Shown in pieces: positions 51,896 through 59,495 of a DNA stretch of 64,000 nt (position 1 is the stretch's first letter; each line of letters begins with the position of its first letter). A program made the position numbers and the translations under genes. Location: positions 1 through 64,000 of the forward strand of contig NZ_JAFBCZ010000027.1 of NCBI RefSeq assembly GCF_016907925.1, written 5' to 3'. Below the pieces are notes generated by a model that was given only the letters and a program-made list of their open reading frames with translations, was not told the origin of the DNA and ran no database searches. The stretch comes from Herpetosiphon giganteus. Lineage in GTDB: Bacteria; Chloroflexota; Chloroflexia; Chloroflexales; Herpetosiphonaceae.

Positions 51896-52993
51896 ATGGA
51901 TTTTAGCAGTTTGGCGTGGCTTGCGGTTATTCCCGCTTTAGGCTTTTTAGTTGTTGTTCATGAGCTAGGCCACTATTGGGTTGGCCGCAAAATGGGCATT
52001 AAGATCGAAGAATTTGGCATTGGGTTACCGCCACGCGCCAAAGTGTTGTTCGTGCGTAAGGGCATTCCGTTTACGCTCAATTGGTTGCCACTTGGCGGTT
52101 TTGTGCGCTTTGCTGGCGAAGAAGGTGGCTTCGACGACCCTGATAGCCTTGCCTCTGCGCCACCACGCCGCCGGATTCCAGTGATGGCAGCTGGCGTGAT
52201 TGCCAATGTGATTACGGCAATCATTATGTTTGCAATCATTTTTGCAATTTGGGGCTACCCAAATCTTGATAAAGTGATGGTTGCTTCAACCGACGAATTT
52301 GCTTCGAAAGCAGGCTTTGTGGTTGAAGATGTGTTTGTCTCGATCAATGGCTCGCCAATTAGCGCCGATGAACAAGTGCGGCAATTGGTCGAAACCAGCG
52401 ATGGTAAACCAGTCAGTGTCGTTGTGCAACGCGATGGTGTCGAACAAACTTTGAGCGTTACGCCCCAATATAGTGCCGAAGCGCAACGCTACCGCTTTGG
52501 CGTTGGCTTGGGCAATCCGCGCGAATCAGTTAACATTTTTCAAGCAATCGTCAATGGTTTTACCTATAGTTTTCGCTTGCTTGGCGAAATGTTTATGGGT
52601 TTTGCGATGTTGATTGGCGGCTTGCTGGGCACGAATCCAGCGCCAGAAGGTGGCTTGGCTGGTCCAGTCGGTATCGCCCGCCTGACGGGGCAAGTAGCTC
52701 GCTCAGGCTTGCGCGATTATCTGAACTTTACCGCCTTGTTGAGCTTGAACTTGGCCTTGATCAACATTCTGCCAATTCCAGCGCTTGATGGCAGCCGGAT
52801 TATTTTTGCCTTGATTGAAGCCATTCGGCGCAAAAAAATTCCGCCCGAGCGCGAAGCAGTGGTGCATGCAATTGGCATGATGATGTTGCTTGGTCTGATG
52901 CTGTTAATCACGGTTTCCGACGTGCGCAATATCATTAGTGGCGAGCCAGCGATTACCATGCCGCCAACGCCAACCCCAATCGTTAGACCGTAA
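51896..52993 (+). CDS. rseP: Site-2 metalloprotease (RseP-type, M50)
   Basis: 365 residues. Intramembrane zinc protease: HELGH at residues 22-26 inside the first helix, a PDZ domain (about 130-205; SKAGFVVEDVFVSINGSPIS) and the second metal site in INILPIPALDGSRI. Four membrane helices are visible. It should cut a membrane regulator or signal-peptide remnant. AGGAGATC-like GGGAGATCTTT precedes the ATG. It heads an operon of closely packed genes to 55683. The usual dxr and cdsA neighbours are absent. Cleavage targets could include anti-sigma-type proteins such as the FecR protein, which is an inference only. Confidence 0.93.
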   Translation: MDFSSLAWLAVIPALGFLVVVHELGHYWVGRKMGIKIEEFGIGLPPRAKVLFVRKGIPFTLNWLPLGGFVRFAGEEGGFDDPDSLASAPPRRRIPVMAAGVIANVITAIIMFAIIFAIWGYPNLDKVMVASTDEFASKAGFVVEDVFVSINGSPISADEQVRQLVETSDGKPVSVVVQRDGVEQTLSVTPQYSAEAQRYRFGVGLGNPRESVNIFQAIVNGFTYSFRLLGEMFMGFAMLIGGLLGTNPAPEGGLAGPVGIARLTGQVARSGLRDYLNFTALLSLNLALINILPIPALDGSRIIFALIEAIRRKKIPPEREAVVHAIGMMMLLGLMLLITVSDVRNIISGEPAITMPPTPTPIVRP

Positions 52994-52997
52994 GCCA

Positions 52998-53231
52998 ATG
53001 CCAGCGCGTAAGCCGATTATCCGCGCCAGCGAGCTTGGCGAATATGATTTTTGTGCCAGAGCTTGGTGGTTGCGGCGTGAATGCGGCTGGCAAGGACGCT
53101 TTCCTGAACGTTTAGCCCAAGGCGAACTGGCGCATCAACGCCATGGCCGAGACCTTCAACAAAGCCAATGGTTGCGTACTGTAGCCATTGGTTTGTTGTT
53201 GCTAGCAGCCTTAGCTTTGGTATTTGCATGA
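52998..53231 (+). CDS. N-terminal part of split Cas4-like protein
   Basis: 77 residues. RASELGEYDFCARAWWLRRE matches the start of Cas4-type nucleases (S-E-Y-x-x-C-x-R), including the first iron-sulfur Cys. QGELAHQRHGRD follows the usual order. It ends in a membrane helix (WLRTVAIGLLLLAALALVFA) and stops at the exact point where the next ORF starts with a second helix. The nuclease part is encoded by 53228-53743 in the -1 frame. Alone it cannot be catalytic. It begins four bases after rseP. Confidence 0.7.
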   Translation: MPARKPIIRASELGEYDFCARAWWLRRECGWQGRFPERLAQGELAHQRHGRDLQQSQWLRTVAIGLLLLAALALVFA

Positions 53232-53743
53232 TTTGGCTAGCGATTATTTTGGGTTTGCTTGGTCTGTGGCTGTGGCGGCGAAGCAATGCCTTGCGTGCTA
53301 GCACTGGCCTGCCTTGGCGTGCAGTGGTTTATCACGATACAACGCGGCGCGAATTGAGCAAACCCTTATTTTCAGCCCGTTATCAATTAACTGGCAAGCC
53401 CGATTACGTTTTGGCCGATGGTAAGGCCTTGATTCCAGTTGAGGTTAAGCCGCAGCGCCAAGCAACCAGCCCACGCCAAGGCGATATTTTGCAGCTGGCG
53501 GCCTATTGTTTGTTGCTTGAAGAAGCAACTGGGGTTGCGCCGCGCTATGGCTTGTTGCGCTACGCCCAGCATACTTTTCAGGTCGATTGGACAGATCAGC
53601 TCTATCAGGCCTTGATCGAAACGCTCGAAACCATGCGCGCTGATCTGACGCTAACTGAGGTTGACCGTTCGCACGAAGAACCATGGCGCTGTAACGCCTG
53701 CGGATTTGGCGACCGCTGCACAGATGCGCTAGAATATGACTAG
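53228..53743 (+). CDS. C-terminal nuclease part of split Cas4-like protein
   Basis: 171 residues from the ATG at 53228 that overlaps the stop of the previous ORF (ATGA). A membrane helix (MIWLAIILGLLGLWLWRRSN) is followed by a PD-(D/E)xK nuclease core: GKPDYVLADG (Asp), IPVEVKPQRQ (Glu-x-Lys), QLAAYCLLLEEATG (Gln motif). CNACGFGDRC gives the three C-terminal iron-sulfur cysteines. Together with the Cys of the preceding ORF this makes a full four-Cys Cas4 set. No cas gene or array is in the window, so it is probably a DNA-repair-type Cas4 relative held at the membrane. Confidence 0.8.
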   Translation: MIWLAIILGLLGLWLWRRSNALRASTGLPWRAVVYHDTTRRELSKPLFSARYQLTGKPDYVLADGKALIPVEVKPQRQATSPRQGDILQLAAYCLLLEEATGVAPRYGLLRYAQHTFQVDWTDQLYQALIETLETMRADLTLTEVDRSHEEPWRCNACGFGDRCTDALEYD

Positions 53744-53787
53744 CACTGTTTATTAATCAGCCCATTGCTAGTAGTCGTTGTGACATT

Positions 53788-54111
53788 ATGAAATTTAAAA
53801 TTCGCCAACATCCACGCATGAAAGATATTTGTGTCGGTGACGAGGTGGTGTGGAATCCCCAATTGCTGTATGCCAACGTCGAGGAAATTTTTCCGGCGGC
53901 GGTTTGTGTCAATTTAGCAATTCTCCGCACTGAGCCAATTCCCAAATTGGAGCTACGGGCGCAACTTTGGCGCGCTGATGATATTGAAAATCTCAGTGTT
54001 TGTCGCTGTTGTGGTTCGCGGGAAAATCTAGTTACTCCGTGTCATACAGGCGTACCGTTTCGGTTGTGCCAACATTGTTATACCTGCCACATTGAGGAGT
54101 CTCTGGCATGA
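53788..54111 (+). CDS. Zinc-ribbon-type protein of unknown function
   Basis: 107 residues. The first 60 form a compact beta-type segment (GDEVVWNPQLLYANVEEIFP). The C-terminal part has CRCCGSRENLVTPCH and then LCQHCYTCHIEE, several Cys/His knuckles that could bind one or two zinc ions. No family is recognised. Its stop overlaps the PTPS-type start (ATGA at 54108), so it is translated together with QueD, which suggests a joint role. It could be a partner in pterin or queuosine chemistry, a guess. Confidence 0.6.
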   Translation: MKFKIRQHPRMKDICVGDEVVWNPQLLYANVEEIFPAAVCVNLAILRTEPIPKLELRAQLWRADDIENLSVCRCCGSRENLVTPCHTGVPFRLCQHCYTCHIEESLA

Positions 54112-54605
54112 GCCAACGTATTTATCGCTTGCAAGTCACCAAGGATCAGCTTGGGTTTGCAGCGGCGCATTTTATTACCATGCGCGGCAAATGTGAACGC
54201 CTGCATGGGCATAATTATCGCGTAACCGTCGAGGTCGAAGGCTTTTTGGGTGAAGATAAGTATGTGGTAGATTTTGGCGTGTTGAAAAAACATGCCGCTG
54301 AAATTGCGCGCACGCTCGATCATCGGGTGTTGTTGGCTGCTGAGAATGCAAAAATTGCCTATAGCCAAGCCGAGCAGCACATTACGGTGCGCTACGAAGA
54401 AAAATATTATGTTTTTCCGCTGGCCGAAGTGATTCTGCTGCCAATTGAAAACACCACGGCTGAGCTATTGGCAAGCTATTTTTGTGCCGAATTAAGCGAG
54501 CGCTTGCACCAAGATGGGGTTAATACGCTTAAAATGGTTGGGGTTTGGGTTTCCGAAGGGCCAGGCCAACAAGCGTTTGCCAGCATTGAATGGCCACAAG
54601 CTTAA
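54108..54605 (+). CDS. 6-pyruvoyl-tetrahydropterin synthase / QueD homolog
   Basis: 165 residues. The zinc-binding histidines and catalytic Cys are visible in FAAAHFITMRGKCERLHGHN; DFGVLKKHAAEIARTLDHRV and ENTTAELLASYFC complete the family. It belongs to the PTPS/QueD group: QueD makes 6-carboxy-tetrahydropterin for queuosine, PTPS makes tetrahydrobiopterin. There are no queC/queE genes nearby. An insert after the middle strand (AENAKIAYSQAEQHI) is longer than in E. coli QueD. It overlaps the zinc-ribbon gene by four bases. Confidence 0.88.
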   Translation: MSQRIYRLQVTKDQLGFAAAHFITMRGKCERLHGHNYRVTVEVEGFLGEDKYVVDFGVLKKHAAEIARTLDHRVLLAAENAKIAYSQAEQHITVRYEEKYYVFPLAEVILLPIENTTAELLASYFCAELSERLHQDGVNTLKMVGVWVSEGPGQQAFASIEWPQA

Positions 54606-54623
54606 ACTATCGAGGGCATAGCT

Positions 54624-54950
54624 ATGGACGGAATTATGAGCGCGCTGGTCGTTATTATCGGGGCAATTGGCTTAATTACCCTGCTGATTATGCGCACCAA
54701 AACCTATCGCGAACGCTTGCGCTTTCAGGCGCGAGCGATGGATCGCCATGTGCGTACTACCAACATTCGCGATGATGTGCGCCAAGATATTTTGGACTTG
54801 TTGATTCGCGGCGATCGTTTGGCGGCGATTCAATATGCCCACGAACAAACCCACTTGGATCTTTTAGAAGCGCGCACGTTGGTTGATGATATTGAAAAAG
54901 CCTTGAAAAAGCACGACCAAACCCAAGGAACCCCAAGCGATGCCAATTGA
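54624..54950 (+). CDS. Small membrane protein with L7/L12-like C-terminal motif
   Basis: 108 residues. One N-terminal membrane helix (about 4-25; SALVVIIGAIGLITLLIM), a basic helical stretch and then LIRGDRLAAIQYAHEQTHLD followed by LLEARTLVDDIE. This resembles the ribosomal L7/L12 C-terminal half (GxKIxxIKxxRExTGLGLKEAK). Such short L7/L12-like modules are known in other bacterial proteins but have no clear role. It overlaps the next gene by 11 bases. A ribosome link is only a guess. Confidence 0.65.
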   Translation: MDGIMSALVVIIGAIGLITLLIMRTKTYRERLRFQARAMDRHVRTTNIRDDVRQDILDLLIRGDRLAAIQYAHEQTHLDLLEARTLVDDIEKALKKHDQTQGTPSDAN

Positions 54951-55683
54951 TCTTGCGCCCCACAACCCGTATGGCTTGACGCTCACCAACGCTGTGCTTG
55001 GGCGCTGCGGTGGCTTTGGCGCAGGCACTGATCGCTTGGCAAATATGGCGAATCTTGGGGCAATTATTACCGATCCGCTGGGAACCCGCGATCAAGCGCT
55101 GCAACTGCTACCAATCACTGGCGGTGTGTTGTATCGCTCATCGACCCGCACATGGCGGCGGGCGCAACGCGATGCTGCGCATTGGCAAACCCTGAATCTG
55201 CCTGTGTTGCTGACGTTACAACCACGCAGCCTGCAAGACCTCCAGGAATTATTGCGCAATTTGCAGGAAGGCGAGTGGGCGGCAGTTGTGCTCGATTTGG
55301 AGCAAAGTGGCGAATTGCAACACCTTGCGCGCTGGGTCGAATTGGTGCGACATCAGTGGGAAGCTCCGCTGCTGCTGCACGTTGCAACCGATCAAATTAG
55401 CCAATTAACCACGATTCCCCAAGCAATCGATGGCATCATGCTTGGTTCGGGGCCGCGAGCCAAGCATGGAGAGCACTATGGGCGTTTGCTCGGGCCTGCG
55501 GTTGAGCCATTGTTGCTTTGGGGGGTTGAACGGCTGCGCGAACTGAGCGATAAATCATTAATTTGTAGTGCTCCGAGCCTTGCTAGCATCACCAGCCTGC
55601 AAGCGCTTGGCGTACAAGCTGTCGTTTTGGATAGTTTGCTGTGGACAACCAGCACTCACGATTTAGCTCAAATGAGCTTTTAA
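54940..55683 (+). CDS. Divergent dihydroorotate dehydrogenase-like TIM barrel
   Basis: 247 residues. The opening (YGLTLTNAVLGRCGGFGAGT) and NLGAIITDPLGTRD resemble the PyrD flavin barrel, and QALGVQAVVLDSLLW fits its C-terminal phosphate-binding end. But the catalytic Cys/Ser and most FMN-binding Lys/Asn residues are not obvious, and the protein is about 60 residues shorter than PyrD. It could be a degenerate relative with another substrate or no activity. It is the last gene of the rseP operon, and GC-rich repeats follow. Confidence 0.55.
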   Translation: MPIDLAPHNPYGLTLTNAVLGRCGGFGAGTDRLANMANLGAIITDPLGTRDQALQLLPITGGVLYRSSTRTWRRAQRDAAHWQTLNLPVLLTLQPRSLQDLQELLRNLQEGEWAAVVLDLEQSGELQHLARWVELVRHQWEAPLLLHVATDQISQLTTIPQAIDGIMLGSGPRAKHGEHYGRLLGPAVEPLLLWGVERLRELSDKSLICSAPSLASITSLQALGVQAVVLDSLLWTTSTHDLAQMSF

Positions 55684-55793
55684 TCCCTCACCCCCAGCCC
55701 CCTCGCCCGTGTTTTCCAACGAATTGTCCAAGAACCACACCATGAAAAGCCCCTCGCCCACCGCGTGGGAGAGGGGTTAGGGTGAGGGGATCT
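55684..55793. repeat. Pair of GC-rich hairpin repeats
   Basis: TCCCTCACCCCCAGCCCCCT (55685-55704) and CCCCTCGCCCACCGCGTGGG with AGAGGGGTTAGGGTGAGGGG (55751-55792) are the two opposed arms of the repeat family, spaced by a 45-base AT-richer piece. They may close the rseP operon. I see no gene in 55794-56002. Confidence 0.75.
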
Positions 55794-56002
55794 TACCAAG
55801 CTCAGCATTTCCATGCATGCAAAAACTACAATGCATAGGCCAATTGTCCCCCATGGCTATATTACTCTCCGTCCGTTGAAGACAACACTATTGCGCCTCA
55901 TTTCTGCCTACGTGTTAGGGGTAGACTATCCATATTGAAGTTGTGCTGTTGCACGCGAGGCTGCATTTTAGCGTGAATGGAGCATTGCCAAGGAGGAAGT
56001 AG

Positions 56003-56395
56003 ATGGCAACTATTTTAGCAATTGATGACAGTGGCTTGATGCAAGCGTTTTGGGTGCGCATCTTGTCGCGCTCGCAGCATACGGTGGTGACGGTGAGCAG
56101 CGGTGATGAAATGCGGGCTGCGCTTACCACGCTCCATCCCCAGTTAATTTTCCTCGATCTCTCATTTCCTGGCGAAAACGGCTTTGAGCTGTTGCAACAA
56201 CTGCGTGGTTATCCACAGTGCCTTGATATTCCGGTGATTGCCGTCAGTGGCTATGCAGGTGAGGATACGCGCCAAGCGTGCCGCGAAGCAGGTTTTACCG
56301 ATTTTCTGGCGAAACCGTTCTCATTGGCTGAATTACGGGGCATCTTGACGCGCTATATCGAGCATCCAACCCAGTTGCGAGCCTTGGCACGCTAA
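56003..56395 (+). CDS. Response regulator (single receiver domain)
   Basis: 130 residues. A receiver domain: acidic pocket AIDDSGLM, phospho-Asp in LIFLDLSFPGENGFELL (near residue 53), conserved Ser in VIAVSGYAGE and Lys in FLAKPFSLAELRG. No output domain. It ends convergently with the Zn/Mn permease gene, and the two stop codons overlap. AGGAGGAAG precedes the ATG. No kinase is adjacent. Confidence 0.88.
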   Translation: MATILAIDDSGLMQAFWVRILSRSQHTVVTVSSGDEMRAALTTLHPQLIFLDLSFPGENGFELLQQLRGYPQCLDIPVIAVSGYAGEDTRQACREAGFTDFLAKPFSLAELRGILTRYIEHPTQLRALAR

Positions 56396-57237
56396 ACGTG
56401 GGTGTGAATCATGCGGCTGCGCAGTTGTTTGCGCAAGGCTGCAATACCCAAGGCCAGCATAAAACAGCCAGTTTGGGTCAAGACGATCGTGGCTCCCGAT
56501 GCCAAATCGAAGAAATAGCTCAGGTACATACCAACGCAGCCGGTTACCCCGCCAATGACGGTTGAAATTCCAAGCATCCGATGAAAGCTATCGGTCAAAA
56601 GCCGCGCAGTAATTGGTGGAATAACCAAGGCAGCAGCGATTAACGTCACGCCCAGAATTTTCATCGAAACGATTAAGGTTGCAGCCAACATCAACGAAAA
56701 CAACGTATCCAGCCAGTTGGTGCGCACGCCATAGACTTGGGCCACATCATTATTAAAGGTCATAAACAGCAGTTGTTTGTAACTGAAAAACACCACCAGC
56801 CCGACCATGATGCATACTCCGCCGATTGCCCAAAGATCGCTGCTGGTTACGCCCAGAATATTGCCAAACAAGGCTGCATCAAACGAGCGGGTAAAGTTGC
56901 GATAGCGGCTAATCAAGGCCACGCCAATCGCAAAACTTGCTGTTGTCACAATGCCAATTGCGGCATCGGCATTAATTTTGGTGCGCCGCGCGGTTTGGTT
57001 AATCAGCACTGCGGCAGCAAACCCCCACAAACCAGCCCCAAGGTAGAAATTCCAGGCCAGCACAAACGAAACAACTGCGCCGCCAAAAATTGCGTGCGAT
57101 AAACCATGGCCAATATAGCTCATGCCACGCAGCACAATATACACGCCCAATAGGCCACACAAACTGCCAATCAGCACTGCGGCAACGATGCCATAGCGAA
57201 AAAAGCTAAAGCTCAGCGGTTCTAAAAGCTGATTCAC
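56392..57237 (-). CDS. Metal ABC transporter permease (ZnuB/MntB-like)
   Basis: 281 residues from the GTG at 57237, chosen because GGAGAATTC precedes it and the ATG at 57273 would extend deep into the ATPase gene. About eight membrane helices. ABC-3 family: VYIVLRGMSYIGHGLSHAIF, AIGIVTTASFAIGVALISR and ILGVTLIAAALVIPPITARL. With the ATPase and lipoprotein upstream it imports zinc or manganese. It overlaps the ATPase gene by 32 bases. Confidence 0.9.
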   Translation of the reverse strand: MNQLLEPLSFSFFRYGIVAAVLIGSLCGLLGVYIVLRGMSYIGHGLSHAIFGGAVVSFVLAWNFYLGAGLWGFAAAVLINQTARRTKINADAAIGIVTTASFAIGVALISRYRNFTRSFDAALFGNILGVTSSDLWAIGGVCIMVGLVVFFSYKQLLFMTFNNDVAQVYGVRTNWLDTLFSLMLAATLIVSMKILGVTLIAAALVIPPITARLLTDSFHRMLGISTVIGGVTGCVGMYLSYFFDLASGATIVLTQTGCFMLALGIAALRKQLRSRMIHTHV

Positions 57238-58072
57238 TTGAATTCTCCATGGCTGGTTTAAGCACTTCGCCAATAATTGGGTTGGGAATTAAATCGCGGT
57301 AGCTATGACCATGCGGGCGTTGTTGAATTAACAGCATGCCTTCATGACGCACTACAACCATTTCGCTATGATAGGTTTGCTCAAGTACGGTGGGGGTAAA
57401 CACCGCTTCGGGCGTGCCTTGGGCGATAATTGTTTGATTCATGCAGATAATCCACGGCACATGGGCTGCAGCAGCATTCAAATCATGGGTGGTCATTAAA
57501 ATCGTCATACCTTGTTGATTTAGCTCAGCCAGCAGGTGCAAAATTGTTTCGGCCACCCGTGGGTCAATCCCGGTGGTTGGTTCATCGAGCACCAACATGG
57601 CTGGTTTGGCAACCAAGGCGCGGGCCAAAAAGACCCGCTGTTGCTGCCCGCCCGAAAGATTGCGAATGTGTTGTTTGGCCAATTGCTCAATTTCGAGTTG
57701 GGCCAGTACTGCTTGCACTGCTTGGCGCTCGCTTTTGCGCAGCCACGGCCATGGATTCGCTTGGCGCACCAAGCCCATGGCCACAACCTGCTCAACCGTC
57801 ACCGGAAAATTCCAATCGACCGTTTCTAGCTGTGGCACATAGGCAATCGTAGGAATTTGGCCATCGACCGGATGCTTGCCATGAGTCAAAATCTGGCCAT
57901 GGCTGGGAGCATGCAAGCCTAAAATTAAGCGCAATAGACTGGTTTTGCCAGCACCGCTTGGCCCAACCAGCGCCGCAAATTGGCCATGGTGCAGATGAAT
58001 ATTAATCTGATCGAGCACGAGGCGCTCTGCATAGCGCAACCCGACATTGCGTAACTCAATAATTGGCTGCAT
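57206..58072 (-). CDS. Metal ABC transporter ATPase (ZnuC/MntA-like)
   Basis: 288 residues. ABC ATPase: Walker A VGPSGAGKTSLLRL, Q-loop IAYVPQLETVDWNFPVTVE, signature NLSGGQQQRVFLARALVAKP, Walker B MLVLDEPTTGID, and H-loop ILMTTHDLNAA. QLETVDWNFPVTV is typical for metal-type (Mn/Zn) importers. The C-terminus has an extra 50-residue tail (EQTYHSEMVVVRHEGMLLIQ). It drives import by the permease at 56392-57237. Only 14 bases separate it from the lipoprotein gene. Confidence 0.94.
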   Translation of the reverse strand: MQPIIELRNVGLRYAERLVLDQINIHLHHGQFAALVGPSGAGKTSLLRLILGLHAPSHGQILTHGKHPVDGQIPTIAYVPQLETVDWNFPVTVEQVVAMGLVRQANPWPWLRKSERQAVQAVLAQLEIEQLAKQHIRNLSGGQQQRVFLARALVAKPAMLVLDEPTTGIDPRVAETILHLLAELNQQGMTILMTTHDLNAAAAHVPWIICMNQTIIAQGTPEAVFTPTVLEQTYHSEMVVVRHEGMLLIQQRPHGHSYRDLIPNPIIGEVLKPAMENSSESAFRTAEL

Positions 58073-58086
58073 ACAAGCCTTGCTCC

Positions 58087-59094
58087 CTATTGCTGTTGGA
58101 TGACGTTGCTATCGCTGCCTGGAATGTTGCTGGTATCGAAATTGGCAATTAAGCTTGGATCGCCGCCAAGATTCTCGGCCATAATTCGCAAATCTTCGGT
58201 GAGCAAGCCGAGGTAGGAGTGATTGGCTGCGCCAACTTCACCAGGTAAATCATCGTCGCGCAAGCTATCGATATACTTTACGCCTGTTTCGCGGCCAATT
58301 TGCTCAAGCACTGTCGAAGGAAATACTTCGGAGCCGAAAATCGCTGGCACCTTTTGCTCGCGAATTTGGGTGATCAAATCAGCAACATCTCTGGCCGATG
58401 GCTCGGAGAAATCGGCTGGCTGAATTGCCCCAATCACGGTCATGCCATAGTGCGGCGCGAAATAGGCCCATGAATCGTGGTAGGTCAGCAATTTACGGTT
58501 TTCAGCAGGAATACTTTCAACCGTCTTTTTTACTGCTACATCAAAGGCTTCGACGCGAGTTTTGAATGCGGCATAGTTGGCGTTGTAATAGTCGGCATTG
58601 CTGGGATCGCGGCGCACTAAGTTGTCGCGCACAATCTCTGCATAGCGCAAGCCATAGAGCGGGTGGGTCCAGAGGTGGGGGTTGGGGCTGCCAGCCTCTT
58701 TGGGAAACGAGAAATCGTAGACATATTGCTCTGGGGTAATCGTTTGCTCGCCGAGCAATATGATTTCGGCGCTTGGTTGTTTGTTGGCTTCGGCCAATTT
58801 GTGGGTTGGCTCCTCTAAATTAAGTCCATTGATGAAAATCAAATCGGCTTGAGCCAAGGTTTTGGCATCTGAAGGCACTGGCTCAAACGTATGCGAATTA
58901 ACGCCCTCGGGCACGATGCCAATTAAGCTAATTTTATCGCCAGCAATATTGTGAATAATGTTGGTAATTGGCGAAACCGTGCTAACAACCTTGAGTTTGC
59001 CTGTTTGGCCTTGGCTGGTTGGCGCAGCTTGTTCAGCTCCGCAACTTGCCAAAATCAGCAGCAATAGTAAGCTCATAATTGACCAGCGCCGCAT
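58087..59094 (-). CDS. Zn/Mn-binding lipoprotein (ZnuA-like)
   Basis: 335 residues from the ATG at 59094; a second ATG four codons upstream (59106) is too close to GAGGA. Lipobox LILASCG near residue 19 means the Cys is lipidated and the protein is held at the outer face of the membrane. Metal ligands of the cluster A-I family: His in NSHTFEPVPSD, His in GSPNPHLWTHPLYGL, His in LTYHDSWAYFAPHYG and the acidic ligand in IFGSEVFPS. It hands zinc or manganese to the permease. There is no long His-rich loop, so manganese is also possible. Confidence 0.92.
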   Translation of the reverse strand: MRRWSIMSLLLLLILASCGAEQAAPTSQGQTGKLKVVSTVSPITNIIHNIAGDKISLIGIVPEGVNSHTFEPVPSDAKTLAQADLIFINGLNLEEPTHKLAEANKQPSAEIILLGEQTITPEQYVYDFSFPKEAGSPNPHLWTHPLYGLRYAEIVRDNLVRRDPSNADYYNANYAAFKTRVEAFDVAVKKTVESIPAENRKLLTYHDSWAYFAPHYGMTVIGAIQPADFSEPSARDVADLITQIREQKVPAIFGSEVFPSTVLEQIGRETGVKYIDSLRDDDLPGEVGAANHSYLGLLTEDLRIMAENLGGDPSLIANFDTSNIPGSDSNVIQQQ

Positions 59095-59237
59095 AGTGGT
59101 ATCCATCCTCAGCTACATGAATCCGACGAGTATTCTACCATCGTTCGTTTGTTCAGGTCTATCTCGTATAATAGTGAGGCATGAGGCTCTAGGCTTTTGG
59201 CTATTTGTACTGGTTTATTGGGTTGGCAACCATGGTT

Positions 59238-59345
59238 CATTCCCTCACCCCCAACCCCGCTCCCACGGAACGCGGGCGAGGGGAGCACAGCGTCGGTGGT
59301 TCCCCCTCGCCCGTTCGACGGGAGCGGGGGCTAGGGGGTGAGGGA
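59238..59345. repeat. Pair of GC-rich hairpin repeats
   Basis: TTCCCTCACCCCCAACCCCG (59240-59259) leads to an inverted partner GCGGGCGAGGGG (59271-59282). The second copy pairs CCCCCTCGCCCGT with ACGGGAGCGGGGG (59301-59330) and ends GGGTGAGGGA. The 401-base gap also has a GGCTCTAGGCTTTTGGCTAT module (59184-59204). No gene is visible. Confidence 0.75.
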
Positions 59346-59495
59346 ATCTAAAACCTACCCTTGGAAGACCCCCGAACTCTCGTGTGGAGCCGCGAACGAC
59401 ACGAATTGACGAAGTGTTGCATTTCGACCTTTTGCTAAAATAAGCAACCATTAATAGTTAAGCTGGTCAATCTACTGTTTATAAGGAGCATTTTC

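Noticed and set aside
52998-53743. Cas4-like ORFs as part of a CRISPR system
   Set aside because: No array, cas1, cas2 or effector is in the window, and the membrane helices are unlike adaptation-type Cas4. I treat it as a stand-alone relative.
59107-59240. Zur/MntR box before the metal importer
   Set aside because: A TATAAT and some weak symmetry are present, but no convincing palindrome of a known metal regulator could be read.
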